The translations under genes and the position numbers were made by a program. A stretch of DNA of 64,000 bases, from contig JACGWO010000003.1 in the NCBI GenBank assembly GCA_034509735.1, positions 1,674,001 through 1,738,000 of the forward strand. Direction: 5' to 3'. The notes under the pieces are model-generated. The model was not told the origin of the DNA. It worked only from the letters and a program-made list of their open reading frames with translations, and searched no databases. Origin of the DNA: Sesamum alatum (Eukaryota; Streptophyta; Magnoliopsida; Lamiales; Pedaliaceae). Below, one piece after another: positions 34,045 to 45,300 of the stretch (its first letter is position 1; the number at the start of each line of letters is the position of its first letter).

Positions 34045-36005
34045 TGAAAGAAATCGGTGGATCGTCCCGGGAATTGCGTGAATGCGGAAGCGCGATAAAA
34101 AATAAACATACGAAACAAATAAAGCATGCTTTTAATTTAAAAAGAACACGCTCAAAGGGTGTACCTTTGAGGTTCCCGGGCGTTAAGTGTATCTCATGAT
34201 TATAAAGCATGTAAAGAAATCATGGAGGCCATAGAGTTTGAAAAAAAATTAAAGAGGGACGAAAAATAAAACGAGACCTACCCGTTGTCGTTTTCGTCTT
34301 CAACGGCTACACGCGTTGTTCCCCATTTTGCACCGAGATCTCGTTCTTGAGACCCTCCAAATCGTGACACACGATCCACCCACGTATCTTGCACGTCGTG
34401 CTAGCAACGAACAAGTATTTTTGGAGAGGATAGATCAATCACACGTTATGAATTAACGGGACTAATCTTCCTTAGTTCTAATGTTCCAAGAACAAAAGAA
34501 CAAGAAATAATTTTCTTGTTAGAGAGAGAGAGGGGACGAGAGGTAAGGAGAGGGGAGAGTGTGTGTTGTGTGTGTTTTCAAGAATCATCATCCTCCAAAA
34601 GGTTGGAAGCTAGAGGTATTTATAGAGGAGGAGTTTAATCCTCTTAAAACTCCTAATCTAAGAACTCTAATTTGACTAGGATTTTGACCTAGTCAAAGTC
34701 CTAGTCAAACTAGTGTTTGACCTAGTCAAACAAATCCTAGCCTTCCATCTCCCCTTTCCATCTCAACCGTTGATTTTAATTTAATGGAATATTTAAATCC
34801 CATTAAATAATAAATAAATATTAATATTTATTCTAAGCCCATTAAATCAACCCTTTAATAAATCCTATTTATTAATTTAATTCCCTTTATCAAATAGAGG
34901 AATTAATTTGTCCAAGAAAATATAGGACCCGATTAAATCTAATTTAATCATTCCTTTTACTCCAATATTTAATTCCAAATTAAATACTAAGTGTGTGTGG
35001 ATAGTGTGTGACTCTTTAGGTTCACCATTCAGCTAGACTTGGTCGGATTCCTAGAATCCGCCCGTTACCATGGGTGGCCATTTAGCAACGGTCCATGGCT
35101 AGAGACTAGGTGAAATAATTGGGGATGAACATTTAGGTTCTAACAGTACACTTGTCCTTCTGTCTTCGGTCTCATCACTTAGAGTCTAGGGCACGGAAAA
35201 AGCAGGTACCCATTTTGGACCTAAGTGTCGGTCTGTCCTTACTAAACGCCGCAAGGGAAACCTTTCCCTTCTATTCAGTTACTGTGGCCACAGATTTCAG
35301 GGACAAGACACAGAGCATATATGAGACTCAACTGTCAATACCTTTTGACAGGAGACAGATCCTTTCTTGGAAACTACTCTCACTCTGTACACCCGAGCTG
35401 CACTAGACATGGCTTATGACTACTCAAGAGTATTTTGGCAATCTCTCACCATATTTAGGATACAGACCTGATGCACAGGTAAACTCAGCAGTTCCTCAAG
35501 TCAAAGGACTTGGCGTGTACCGTTGGAACCGGGAATACACGTAATACCTTGCTGACCATACTCAAGTTCCTCCGTAAGACGGTTCCCGCGAGTCACCTCA
35601 GTCAGCTGCTTCCTAGCATGCTGACCCACTAACCCTGCTTAGACGACCTTCGTCACCCGTCGATGAAACACGACAGCAGATGCTTAGTGCAAGTCTCAAA
35701 GGGAATCCCGGTACCCTTTTTTCGGGATTCCTTGACTTGAAGATTTTCGGACTGATTCGGTAAGACTGATTTCATGGACCTACCTCCAAGCGTAGTCCCA
35801 GTCCCCGAAATCGTTTCTTCAGTCCGTGGGCTTTGTTTGCGTAGTGAATAGAAATGTAAATGCAGATAAGTGAACGTAAACAAAGTATTGCCATATGAAT
35901 TTTCACTTCTTTATCCATAAATGCTTTTATCAAATACGAAAAATTGTCTAGACATAGGTTACATAATCCTGCCAAAATTGGCTTACAAGGTCACCTATTC
36001 TAACA
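34045..36005 (-). repeat. B-1 5' LTR
   Basis: The LTR is 1,961 bp with the same ends as the 3' LTR at 23326-25292. The two differ by scattered substitutions and short indels, for example near 34805, where this copy lacks about 30 bp. The element is therefore not brand new. Confidence 0.93.
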
Positions 36006-36629
36006 CTCAATACATATTCCGACTGCACTCGGTAAGGCTTATGATGAATGTATCCCAGATACGAACATCTCTTGCCAGATCCTAGATACAACCATCATAT
36101 GCATGCGACTGCCATGATTTCTCAAGTCCGAGGACTAATCTCGTACTATCGGAGCCAAGAATTCCAGTCATACCGACCAAGCCTCCAAGGCTTCCATATG
36201 ATGATTCTCACGAGTCAGTTCAGTTAGCTGGCACCCTTGTCAACTAACCCACTAATATTACATAGACACGTCTGTCGCCGATGAAACACGACACTCATCC
36301 AATGAATGCAATCCTTAGTGCAAGTCTCTATAGGACCATCGATGCCCTGTCTCGAGGTCCTCGACTTGGAACATTTCAGACCAACCCTCAGAAGTTGGTT
36401 TCATAGTTGCCATCCAATGCGCAGCCCAACTACATGGGTTATCCAATTGATCTGTGGGCATTTGTTCTGACATAAAACGCCGTTTAATGTAATCAGTAAG
36501 TACAACAAACACATACTGCCAAGGATGAATACGTACTATATTCATCAGGTCAATATTACTCTAATAAAGATTGCTAAATAGTGGCCAAAGTCGCCAATCC
36601 AATTGGCTTTCTAGTCACCAATTCTAACA
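36006..36629 (-). repeat. C-2 LTR, 5' portion
   Basis: Begins in reverse at 36629 (TGTTAGAATTGGTGAC) and runs to TTGAG at 36010-36006, where B-1 enters. It is homologous to the C-1 3' LTR at 5335-5963 over its whole length, and both stop at the same base. Confidence 0.9.
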
Positions 36630-36724
36630 ACTTTATCCATCAGTATAATATTACTTTAATAAAGATCAAAGAATAGTTCCCAGAACAGCCAATCTAATTG
36701 ACTTTCTAGTCACCTATTCTAACA
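36630..36724 (-). repeat. C-3: family C LTR start, fragment
   Basis: 95 bp beginning in reverse TGTTAGAATAGGTGACTAG at 36724 and ending ATGGATAAAGT, where C-2 starts. It looks like an older C-type LTR into which C-2 inserted. The remainder is not in the window. Confidence 0.75.
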
Positions 36725-36977
36725 GTTAGGAAGGAAAAGAGAAGAGGAGTAGTAGAAGACAACTTTCAAAATGTATTTCTATGGAATTTCTTGTCTTGGA
36801 AAATGCCAACTACAAGTAGGTATTTATAGATGCAAAAAACAACCTTCAAACTAGGCTGGTTATTAATTTTCATATTTTTTTGTGCCAACACATAATTTGA
36901 TCTAATACAATTACCAAAGAATATTAACTATTAATATTGACCAAACTTCTTGGAAATTCAAATTATCATCAATAGCA
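36725..36977 (-). repeat. D-1 3' LTR, partial
   Basis: On the minus strand a polypurine tract AATTAAGGGGGA (about 36979-36990) is followed by TGCTATTGATGATAATTTG, which I take as the LTR start. A TATA box TATAAATA lies at 36828-36821 (reverse). It is unlike the LTRs of families A to C and is cut at 36725 by C-3. Confidence 0.6.
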
Positions 36978-36990
36978 ATCCCCCTTAATT

Positions 36991-37586
36991 TGAAATTTCC
37001 GGCTGCATTCCAAGACATGCTCTCAATTTTCAGAAATCTTTGACGTTTAACAGCTTCACGAAAATGTCAGCAATTTGATCTTGAGTCTTTACATATTTGA
37101 GCTCCACTACATTATTGCCAATACATTCTCTAATATAATAATACCTCGTATCAATATGCTTGCTTCGGTCATGGAACACCACATTCCTAGCAAATGCTTG
37201 TGTTGATTTGTTGTCAATGCTAATTTTTTGTCGCCTTTTTCTTGAGAGAACTGAAGCTCCTTCAATAGTTTTCTAAGGCAAACAACATGGCAAGTGCAAG
37301 AAGTTGCAACGACATATTCAGACTCATAAGTTGACAAAGTCACGATGGGTTGCTTCTTTGAACACCATGAGATAGCACAATCACCCATGAAAAATACAAA
37401 GCCACTTGTACTTTTTCTATCGTCAATATCTCCTGCAAAATCACTATCACACAATCCTTTTAGAGTGCAATCATTGAATGGAGAGTAAAATAACCCAAAA
37501 TCAAGTGTACCTTTTTGGTAGTGAGGAATCCTTTTGGCGACTTTCATATGGCTAGACGTAGGAGCTTCCATAAATCGGCTTATCAC
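36991..37586 (-). pseudogene. pol: D-1 RNase H domain of a different copia lineage
   Basis: The reverse frame 37586-37107 reads SRFMEAPTSSHMKVAKRI, then LCDSDFAGDIDDRKSTSGF, FFMGDCAISW, KKQPIVTLSTYESEYVVA and LRKLLKEL, the copia RNase H core with its Asp and Glu positions. The C-terminal part is frameshifted (KHIDTRYYYI and VKTQDQIADIF-like traces are readable in other frames toward 36991). The sequence is far from families A-C, which read [18 protein letters not shown] here. Confidence 0.85.
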
Positions 37587-38039
37587 TCCAATTGCAAAAA
37601 GGATATCTAGTCATGTACATGTCAAATATCTCAAGCTTCCCACAGGACTATTGAATAAAGCCGGATTCTCTTTTCCTTCATCTCCAAACTGGAATAGCTT
37701 CAAACATATCTCCATAGGTGTATTCACAGGATTGGAATCAAGCATATTAAACTTCTTTTGCATATCCTGCTTGAGAAAGGAATATACCTTCCTTTGTTTG
37801 TTTTACCTCTAGACCTAAATAATATGACATGAGACCTAGATCAGTCACATCAAACTCAAGAGATATTTCTTTCTTGAATTCTTCAAATAACCTCAGATTG
37901 TTTCCGGTGAAGATTAGATCATCAACATAAAGACACACGAGCAAAATATGACCATTATCATGAATTTTGATATAAAGCGCATATTCATTAAGGCAACGAA
38001 CAAACCCATTTTCTTGGAAGTATTTGTCAATGTGGCTAT
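37587..38039 (-). pseudogene. pol: D-1 reverse transcriptase, C-terminal part
   Basis: In reverse from 38039: HIDKYFQENGFVRC, CLYVDDLIFTGNN with the YVDD active site, then FKKEISLEFDVTDLGLMSYYLGLEVKQ. A frameshift near 37750 leads to traces of the thumb and connection (PVGSLRYLT) before RNase H. The N-terminal part of RT is cut off by the B-3 LTR at 38040. Confidence 0.88.
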
Positions 38040-39714
38040 TGAAAGAAATCGGTGGATCGTCCCGGGAATCGCGCGAATGCGGAAGCGCGATAAAAATAAA
38101 CATACAAAAATTAAAGCATGCTTTTAATTTAAAGAACACGCTCAAGGGGTGTACCCTTGAGGTTCCCAGGCGTTCGGTGTATCTCATGATCATATAACAT
38201 GTAAAGAAATCATGGAGGCCATAGAGTTGAAAAATAAAGAGGGACGAAAAATAAAACGAGACCCCACCCGTTGTCGTTTTCGTCTTCAACGGCTACACGC
38301 GTTGTTCCCCGTTTTGTACCGAGATCTCGTTCTTGAGACCCTCCAAATCGTGACACACGATCCACCCACGTATCTTGCACGTCGTGCTAGCAACGAACAA
38401 GTATTTTTGGAGAGGATAGATCAATCACACGTTATGAATTAACGGGACTAATCTTCCTTAGTTCTAATGTTCCAAGAACAAAAGAACAAGAAATAATTTT
38501 CTTGGAGAGTGAGAGAGAGAGGGGCGGACGAGATGTAGGAGAGGGGGGAGTGTGTGTTGTGTGTGTGATTTCAAGAATCATCATCCTGCAATAGTTGGAA
38601 GCTAGAGGTATTTATAGAGGAGGAGTTTAATCCTCTTTAAACTCCAATTCTAAGAACACACTAATTTGACTAGGATTTTGACCTAGTCAAAGTCCAAATC
38701 AAACTAGTGTTTGACCTAGTCAAACAAAATCCTAGCCTTCCATCTCCCCTTCCATCCCAACCGTTGATTTTAATTTAATGGAATATTTAAATCCCATTAA
38801 ATATTCCAAAAGGCCAAATAAATATAATAAATAAATATTAATATTTATTCTAGGCCCATTAAATCAATTCCCTTAATAAATCCAATTTGTTATTTAATTC
38901 CCTTTATCAAATAGAAGGAATTAATTTCTCAAAGAAAATATAGGACCCGATTAAATCTAATTTAATCATTCCTTTACTCCAATATTTAATCCCAAATTAA
39001 ATACTAAGTGTGTGTGGATAGTATGTGACTCTTTAGGTTCACCATTCAGCTAGACTTGGTCGGATTCCTAGAATCCGCCCGTTACCATGGGTGGCCATCT
39101 AGCAATGGTCCATGGCACTAGAGACTAGGTGAAATAATTGGGGATGAACATTTAGGTTCTAACAGTACACTTGTCCTTCTGTCTTCAGTCTCATCACTTA
39201 GAGTCTAGGGCATGGAAAAAGCAGGTACCCATTTTGGACCTAAGTGTCGGTCTGTCCTTACTAAACGCCGCAAGGGAAACCTTTCCCTTCTATTCAGTTA
39301 CTGTGGCCACAGATTTTAGGGACAAGACACAGAGCATATATGAGACTCAACTGTCAATACCTTTTAACAGGAGACAGATCCTTTCTTGGAAACTACTCTC
39401 ACTCTGTACACCCGAGCTGCACTAGACATGGCTTATGACTACTCAAGAGTATTTTGGCAATCTCTAACGATATCTAAGATACAGACCTGATGTACAGGGT
39501 GAACTCAGCGGTTCCTCAAGTCAAAGGACTTGGCCTGTACCGTTGGAACCGGGAATACACGTCATACCTTGCTGACCATACTCAAGGTCCTCCGTAAGAC
39601 GGTTCCCGCGAGTCACCTCAGTCAGCTGCTTCCTAGCATGCTGACCTACTAACACTGCTTAGACGACCTTCGTCACCCGTCGATGAAATACGACAGCAGA
39701 TGTTTAGTGCAAGT
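38040..39714 (-). repeat. B-3 3' LTR, 3' portion
   Basis: A family B LTR in reverse starting TGAAAG inside the D-1 RT. It is split by B-4 at CAAGT (39710-39714) and resumes at 41703. Since B-3 lies in D-1, GCTAT at 38035-38039 is the candidate target duplicate; the other copy is not visible. Confidence 0.9.
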
Positions 39715-41702
39715 TGTTAGAATAGGTTACCATGTAAGCCAACTTTGGCGGGTATATGTAACCTATGTCTAGACAATTATAGGTGTTTGATAAATCATTA
39801 ATGAATAAAGAAGTGAATTTCATTTGGCATTACTTTGTTTGTGTTCACTTATATCTGTTTTCTATATCTGTTCACTATGCAAACAAAGCCCACGGACTGA
39901 GAATCAATTTCGGGGACTGGGACTACGCTTGGAGGTAGGTCCATGGAATCAGTCTTCCCGAATCAGTCCGGAAATCTCCAAGTCAAGGAATCCCGAAAAT
40001 GGGTACCGGGATTCCATTTGAGACTTGCACTAAGCACCTGCTGTCGTGTTTCATCGACGGGTGACGAGGGTCGTCTAAGCAGTGTTAGTGGGTTAGCATG
40101 CTAGGACGCAGCTGACTGAGGTGACTCGCGGGAACCGTCTTACGGAGGACCTTGAGTATGGTCAGCAAGGTATGACATGTATTCCTGGTTCCAACGGTAC
40201 AGGTCAAGTCCTTTGACTTGAGGAATTGCTGAGTTTACCTGTACATCAGGGCTGTATCTTAGGTATGGTGAGAGATTGCCAGAATTCTCTTTGGTAGTCA
40301 TAAGCCATGTCTAGTGCAGTTCTGGTGTGCAAAGTGACAGTAGTTTCCAAGAAAGGATCTGTCTCCTGTCAATAGGTTTTGGCAGTTGAGTCTCATATAT
40401 ATACTCTAGGTCTTGTCCCTAAAACTGTGGCCACAGTGACTGAACAGAAGGGAAGGATTCCCTTGCGGCGTTTAGTGAGGACAGACCAACACTTAGGTCC
40501 AAAATGGGTACCTGCATTTTCCGTGCCCTAGACTCTAAGTGATGAGACCGAAGACAGAAGGACAAGTGTACTGTTAGAGCCTAAATATTCATCCCTGAAT
40601 ATTTCACCTAGTCTCTAGTGCCATGTACCGTTGCTAGATGGCCACCCATGGTAACGGAAGGATTCTAGGAATCCGACCAAGTCTAGCTGAATGGTGAACC
40701 TAAAGAGTCACACACTATCCACACACATTTAGATATTTAATTAGGAATTAAATATTGGAGTGAAGGAATGATTAAATTGAATTTAATCGGGTCCTCTATT
40801 TTTCTTGGAGAAATAATTCCTTCTATTAGATATAAGGAATTAAATTGATAAATTAGATTTATCAAAAGGATTTATTTAATGGGCTTAAATAATATTTATA
40901 TTTATTAGCCTCTTGGAAATATTTAAATAGGGTTTAAATATTCCATTAAATTAAATTAAATCAACGGTTGAGATCAATGGGAGAGATGGATGGCTAGGAT
41001 TGTTTTGACTAGGTCAAAACACTACTTTGACTAGGACTTTGACTAGGTCAAAATCCTAGTCAAATTAGAGTTCTTAAAAGAGGAGTTTAAAGAGGATTAA
41101 AACTCCTCTTCTATATAAACCCCTAGCATCCTACAAGTTGAAGGATGATGAATCTCCAACACACACACAACACACACACACACTCGGCTCTCTCTCCCTC
41201 TATCTCGTCCGCCCTCTCTCTCTCACACACTCCAAGAAAATTATTTTTCTTTGTTCTCTTGTTCTTGGAACATTAGAACTTGATGAATCAATACCGTTAA
41301 TTCATAACGTGTTGTTGATTCATCCACTCCAAAATATAAACTTGTTCGTTGCTAGCACGACGTGCAAGATACGTGGGTGGATCGTGTGTCACGATTTGGA
41401 GGGTCTCAAGAACGAGATCTTGGTGCAAAACGGGGAACAACGCGTGTAGCCGTTGAAGACGAAAACGACAACGGGTAGGTCTCGTTTTAGATTTTCGTCC
41501 CTTTTAATTTTCTACCCTATGGCCTCCATGATTCTTTTATGTTTTATTATTCATGAGATACACCGAACACCCGGGAATTTCAAAAGCACACCCTTTGAAA
41601 CGTGTTCTTTAATTTAAAGCATGTTTAAATTTCGCATTTATTTTTAATTATACCGCGCTTCCGCATTCGCGCTTTTCCCGGGACGATCCACAATTCCTTT
41701 CA
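39715..41702 (+). mobile_element. B-4: solo family B LTR with perfect target duplication
   Basis: The LTR is 1,988 bp, from TGTTAGAATAGG to CTTTCA, flanked by CAAGT on both sides (39710-39714 and 41703-41707). It is very close to the B-5 5' LTR at 42486-44475. The U3 promoter is well preserved, with six TTGAC cores at 41005-41063 and TATATAAA at 41112-41119. Confidence 0.95.
41005..41119 (+). promoter_or_regulatory. B-4 LTR promoter: W-box cluster and TATA box
   Basis: TTGACT at 41005, 41027 and 41039, and complements GGTCAA at 41012 and 41046 and AGTCAA at 41058, give six WRKY-type cores in about 60 bp. They are arranged as inverted repeats with TAG loops. TATATAAA follows at 41112-41119, and an AC-rich, CT-rich tract typical of a plant 5' end lies just downstream. 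Binding is inferred from the motif only. Confidence 0.6.
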
Positions 41703-42020
41703 CAAGTCTCAAAGGGAATCCCGGTACCCATTTTCAGGATTCCTTGACTTGGAGATTTCCGTACTGATTTGGTAGGACTGATTTCATGGACCTACCTCCA
41801 AGGGTAGTCCCAGTCCCCGAAATCGATTCTCAGTCCGTGGGCTTTGTTTGCGTAGTGAACAGAAATGTAAATGCAGATATAAGTGAACGTAAACAAAGTA
41901 TTGCCATATGAATTTTCACTTCTTTATTCATAAATGTTTTTTATCAAATACCAAAAAATTGTCTAGATATAGGTTACATATTCCTGCCAAAATTGGCTTA
42001 CATGATCACCTATTCTAACA
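41703..42020 (-). repeat. B-3 3' LTR, 5' portion
   Basis: Reverse continuation after B-4, ending TATTCTAACA at 42020. The PPT complement ATCTCCCACTTGACC follows at 42021-42035. Confidence 0.92.
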
Positions 42021-42485
42021 ATCTCCCACTTGACCTTTAAAGCCAATTGCCCATATGCTTAATCCCCATCTTCTCAAGATGTTGCGTATGAGCGCTCTAC
42101 GACATAGGCTTTGTCAGCGGGTCTGCTGTGTTGTCTGCCGAGTTGACTCGGTCCATACGGACGTCACCTCGTCCTACCATTTTCTCTAAGAAGATGGTAG
42201 TGTCTAAGAATGTGTTTAGAACGGTGATGAGATCTCGGTTCCTTTGCTTGCGCAATTGCTCCGTTTTTTATCATAGAAGATGACAACGGGCTCGGCGATG
42301 CTAGGCACCACACCCAACTCTTGGATGTAGTTTCTCATCCAAACCGCTTCATTAGCAGCTTCTGAAGTTGCTATGTATTCAGCCTCTGTGGTGGAGTCAG
42401 CAATAGTTGCTTGCTTGGAACTTTTCCAAGCTACTACTCCTCCATTGAGTTTGAATACGTACCCCGATTGAGACTTGGCATCATC
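42021..42485 (-). pseudogene. pol: B-3 PPT and RNase H remnant
   Basis: In reverse, RNase H reads [42 protein letters not shown] and EPVVIFYD, then shifts frame near 42265 at an A-run and continues in decayed form to the PPT. It keeps the EPVVIFYD segment missing from B-1. It is cut on the right by B-5, with TCATC at 42481-42485 as the candidate target duplicate. Confidence 0.88.
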
Positions 42486-44475
42486 TGTTAGAATAGGTGA
42501 CCATGTAAGCCAACTTTGGCGGGTATATGTAACCTATGTCTAGACAATTATAGGTGTTTGATAAATCATTAATGAATAAAGAAGTGAATTTCATTTGGCA
42601 TTACTTTGTTTGTGTTCACTTATATCTGTTTTCTATATCTGTTCACTACGCAAACAAAGCCCACGGACTGAGAATCAATTTCGGGGACTGGGACTACGCT
42701 TGGAGGTAGGTCCATGGAATCAGTCTTCCCGAATCAGTCCGGAAATCTCCAAGTCAAGGAATCCCGAAAATGGGTACCGGGATTCCATTTGAGACTTGCA
42801 CTAAGCACCTGCTGTCGTGTTTCATCGACGGGTGACGAGGGTCGTCTAAGCAGTGTTAGTGGGTTAGCATGCTAGGACGCAGCTGACTGAGGTGACTCGC
42901 GGGAACCGTCTTACGGAGGACCTTGAGTATGGTCAGCAAGGTATGACGTGTATTCCCGGTTCCAACGGTACAGGTCAAGTCCTTTGACTTGAGGAATTGC
43001 TGAGTTTACCTGTACATCAGGGCTGTATCTTAGGTATGGTGAGAGATTGCCAGAATTCTCTTTGGTAGTCATAAGCCATGTCTATTGCAGTTCTGGTGTG
43101 CAAAGTGACAGTAGTTTCCAAGAAAGGATCTGTCTCCTGTCAATAGGTTTTGGCAGTTGAGTCTCATATATATACTCTAGGTCTTGTCCCTAAAACTGTG
43201 GCCACAGTGACTGAACAGAAGGGAAGGATTCCCTTGCGGTGTTTAGTGAGGTCAGACCAACACTTAGGTCCAAAATGGGTACCTGCATTTTCCGTGCCCT
43301 AGACTCTAAGTGATGAGACCGAAGACAGAAGGACAAGTGTACTGTTAGAGCCTAAGTGTTCATCCCTGAATATTTCACCTAGTCTCTAGTGCCATGGACC
43401 GTTGCTAGATGGCCACCCATGGTAACGGAAGGATTCTAGGAATCCGACCAAGTCTAGCTGAAAGGTGAACCTAAAGAGTCACACACTATCCACACACATT
43501 TAGATATTTAATTAGGAATTAAACATTGGAGTGAAGGAATGATTAAATTGGATTTAATCGGGTCCTTTATTTTTCTTGGAGAAATAATTCCTTCTATTAG
43601 ATATAAGGAATTAAATTGATAAATTAGATTTATCAAAAAGGATTTATTTAATGGGCTTAAATAATATTTATATTTTTTAGCCTCTTGGAAATATTTAAAT
43701 AGGTTTTAAATATTCCATTTAATTAAATTAAATCAACGGTTGAGATCAATGGGAGAGATGGATGGCTAGGATTGTTTTGACTAGGTCAAAACACTACTTT
43801 GACTAGGACTTTGACTAGGTCAAAATCCTAGTCAAATTAGAGTTCTTAAAAGAGGAGTTTAAAGAGGATTAAAACTCCTCTTCTATGTAAACCCCTAGCA
43901 TCCTACAAGTTGAAGGATGATGAATCTCCAACACACACACAACACACACACACACTCGGCTCTCTCTCCCTCTATCTCGTCCGCCCTCTCTCTCTCACAC
44001 ACTCCAAGAAAATTATTTTTCTTTGTTCTCTTGTTCTTGGAACATTAGAACTTGATGAATCAATACCGTTAATTCATAACGTGTTGTTGATTCATCCACT
44101 CCAAAAATATAAACTTGTTCGTTGCTAGCACGACGTGCAAGATACATGGGTGGATCGTGTGTCACGATTTGGAGGGTCTCAAGAACGAGATCTTGGAGCA
44201 AAACGGGGAACAACGCGTGTAGCCGTTGAAGACGAAAACGACAACGGGTAGGTCTCGTTTTAGATTTTCGTCCCTTTTAATTTTCTACCCTATGGCCTCC
44301 ATGATTCTTTTATGTTTTATTATTCATGAGATATACCGAACACCCGGGAATTTCAAAGGCACACCCTTTGAAACGTGTTCTTTAATTTAAAGCATGTTTA
44401 AATTCCGCATTTATTTTTAATTATACCGCGCTTCCGCATTCGCGCTTTTCCCGGGACGATCCACAATTCCTTTCA
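42486..44475 (+). repeat. B-5 5' LTR
   Basis: The LTR is 1,990 bp, TGTTAGAATAGG to CTTTCA. The palindrome ACTGTGGCCACAGT is at 43195-43208. U3 hairpins lie at 43431-43445, 43507-43523, 43541-43559, 43616-43636, 43687-43716, 43775-43791 and 43798-43836. The TATA box reads CTATGTAAACC near 43883, altered from CTATATAAACC in B-4. The donor-like ACGG|GTAGGT is at 44244-44253. Confidence 0.93.
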
Positions 44476-44476
44476 G

Positions 44477-44488
44477 TGGTATCAGAGC
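44477..44488 (+). other. B-5 primer binding site
   Basis: TGGTATCAGAGC, one base after the LTR, followed by CCGGTTCGGTG. Confidence 0.93.
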
Positions 44489-44689
44489 CCGGTTCGGTGT
44501 ATTGGCCTAGGGTTTATGTGCGTTTTAAGCATGAAACGTGTTTTGAGCATGTTTTAATTGAATCTTGATTTTCTTGATTATTAAAGCATGTTGTTTTATT
44601 GCTTTTAATTCGTGTGAAATTCTAAATGTTGGTATTTTCTGTTTTTTCTTGGGAAACGGGGGGAAAATTTGAACTGAAAACGAGAAACG

Positions 44690-45300
44690 CCACAGCCGGC
44701 CAGCCGGGAAGGCTGGCCGCGCGCAGCCGAGCGCTGCCGGCAGGGCAGACGCGCGCAGGCAAGGGTAGCCTGCGCGCGCCCGCCCAGCCGGTCGCGCAGG
44801 GGCAGCGCGCAGCCAGGTAGGCTGCGCGCGGGCGCGTGCGCAAGGGGGCGCCTCCAGCCGCGCGCGCGAGCAGACGAGGGTGTCTGCGCGCGCGCGCGCG
44901 CAAGGCTGTCGGGCGGAGAGCCCGCGCGCGGACGGCACCAGGCGCGCTGTCAGGCGCGCGCGCACGCAGACGAAGGCGTCTGCGCGCGTGCGCCCGGCGG
45001 GCGTGCCCAGTGCGCGTCTGCGCGCGCGCACTGCGCACAGCACAGGCACGCGGCTGGCAACCAGCAGGCCGGCGCGCGCGAGGCAGAGGAGCCTGAGCGC
45101 GCGACGGCCTGCCGGAACACCAGGCCGCGCAGCGCGCGCTGCCGGCCAGCCTCACGGGCACGCAGCCAAGGGGCCTGCGCGCGCGCGCCCGGCCAGGCAG
45201 TGCCTGCGCGCGCGCAGGGGCGGCAGGCTGGGCCTGCTGCCCTGCGCGCACGGCCGGCCGGCTGCTGCTGGTGGCGGCGGCCGGCGGCTGCTGCAGCTAG
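44690..45300 (+). repeat. B-5 GC-rich hairpin array in the leader
   Basis: About 600 bp of CpG-rich sequence made of short inverted repeats: GGCCAGCC/GGCTGGCC (44698-44718), GCGCGCAGGC/GCCTGCGCGC (44751-44777), GCGCGCAGCC/GGCTGCGCGC (44805-44829), GCAGAC/GTCTGC (44870-44887 and 44966-44983). Loops are purine-rich (GGGAA, AAGGGTA, AGGTA, GAGGGT, GAAGGC). Open frames of up to 209 codons occur in several frames at once and are not taken as genes. Confidence 0.75.

Larger units (their letters stand above)
23326..36005 (-). mobile_element. B-1: near-complete family B element with target duplication
   Basis: Both LTRs, PPT, gag-pol, leader and PBS are present on the minus strand. CTCAA at 23321-23325 and 36006-36010 is a perfect 5-bp target duplication, proving one insertion into the C-2 LTR. 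Total span is 12,680 bp including the nested B-2. Coding damage is limited to an RT nonsense codon, a small RT indel, a break before RNase H and an RNase H deletion. Confidence 0.95.

Noticed and set aside
36725..38039. D-1 considered as a host gene or domesticated transposase
   Set aside because: RT and RNase H are frameshifted and truncated by other elements, and an LTR and PPT follow in the expected order.
41158..41182. AC-rich microsatellite in family B LTRs (also near 31805 and 43930)
   Set aside because: It is a simple repeat in the presumed transcribed LTR region with ordinary length variation; nothing else marks it as functional.
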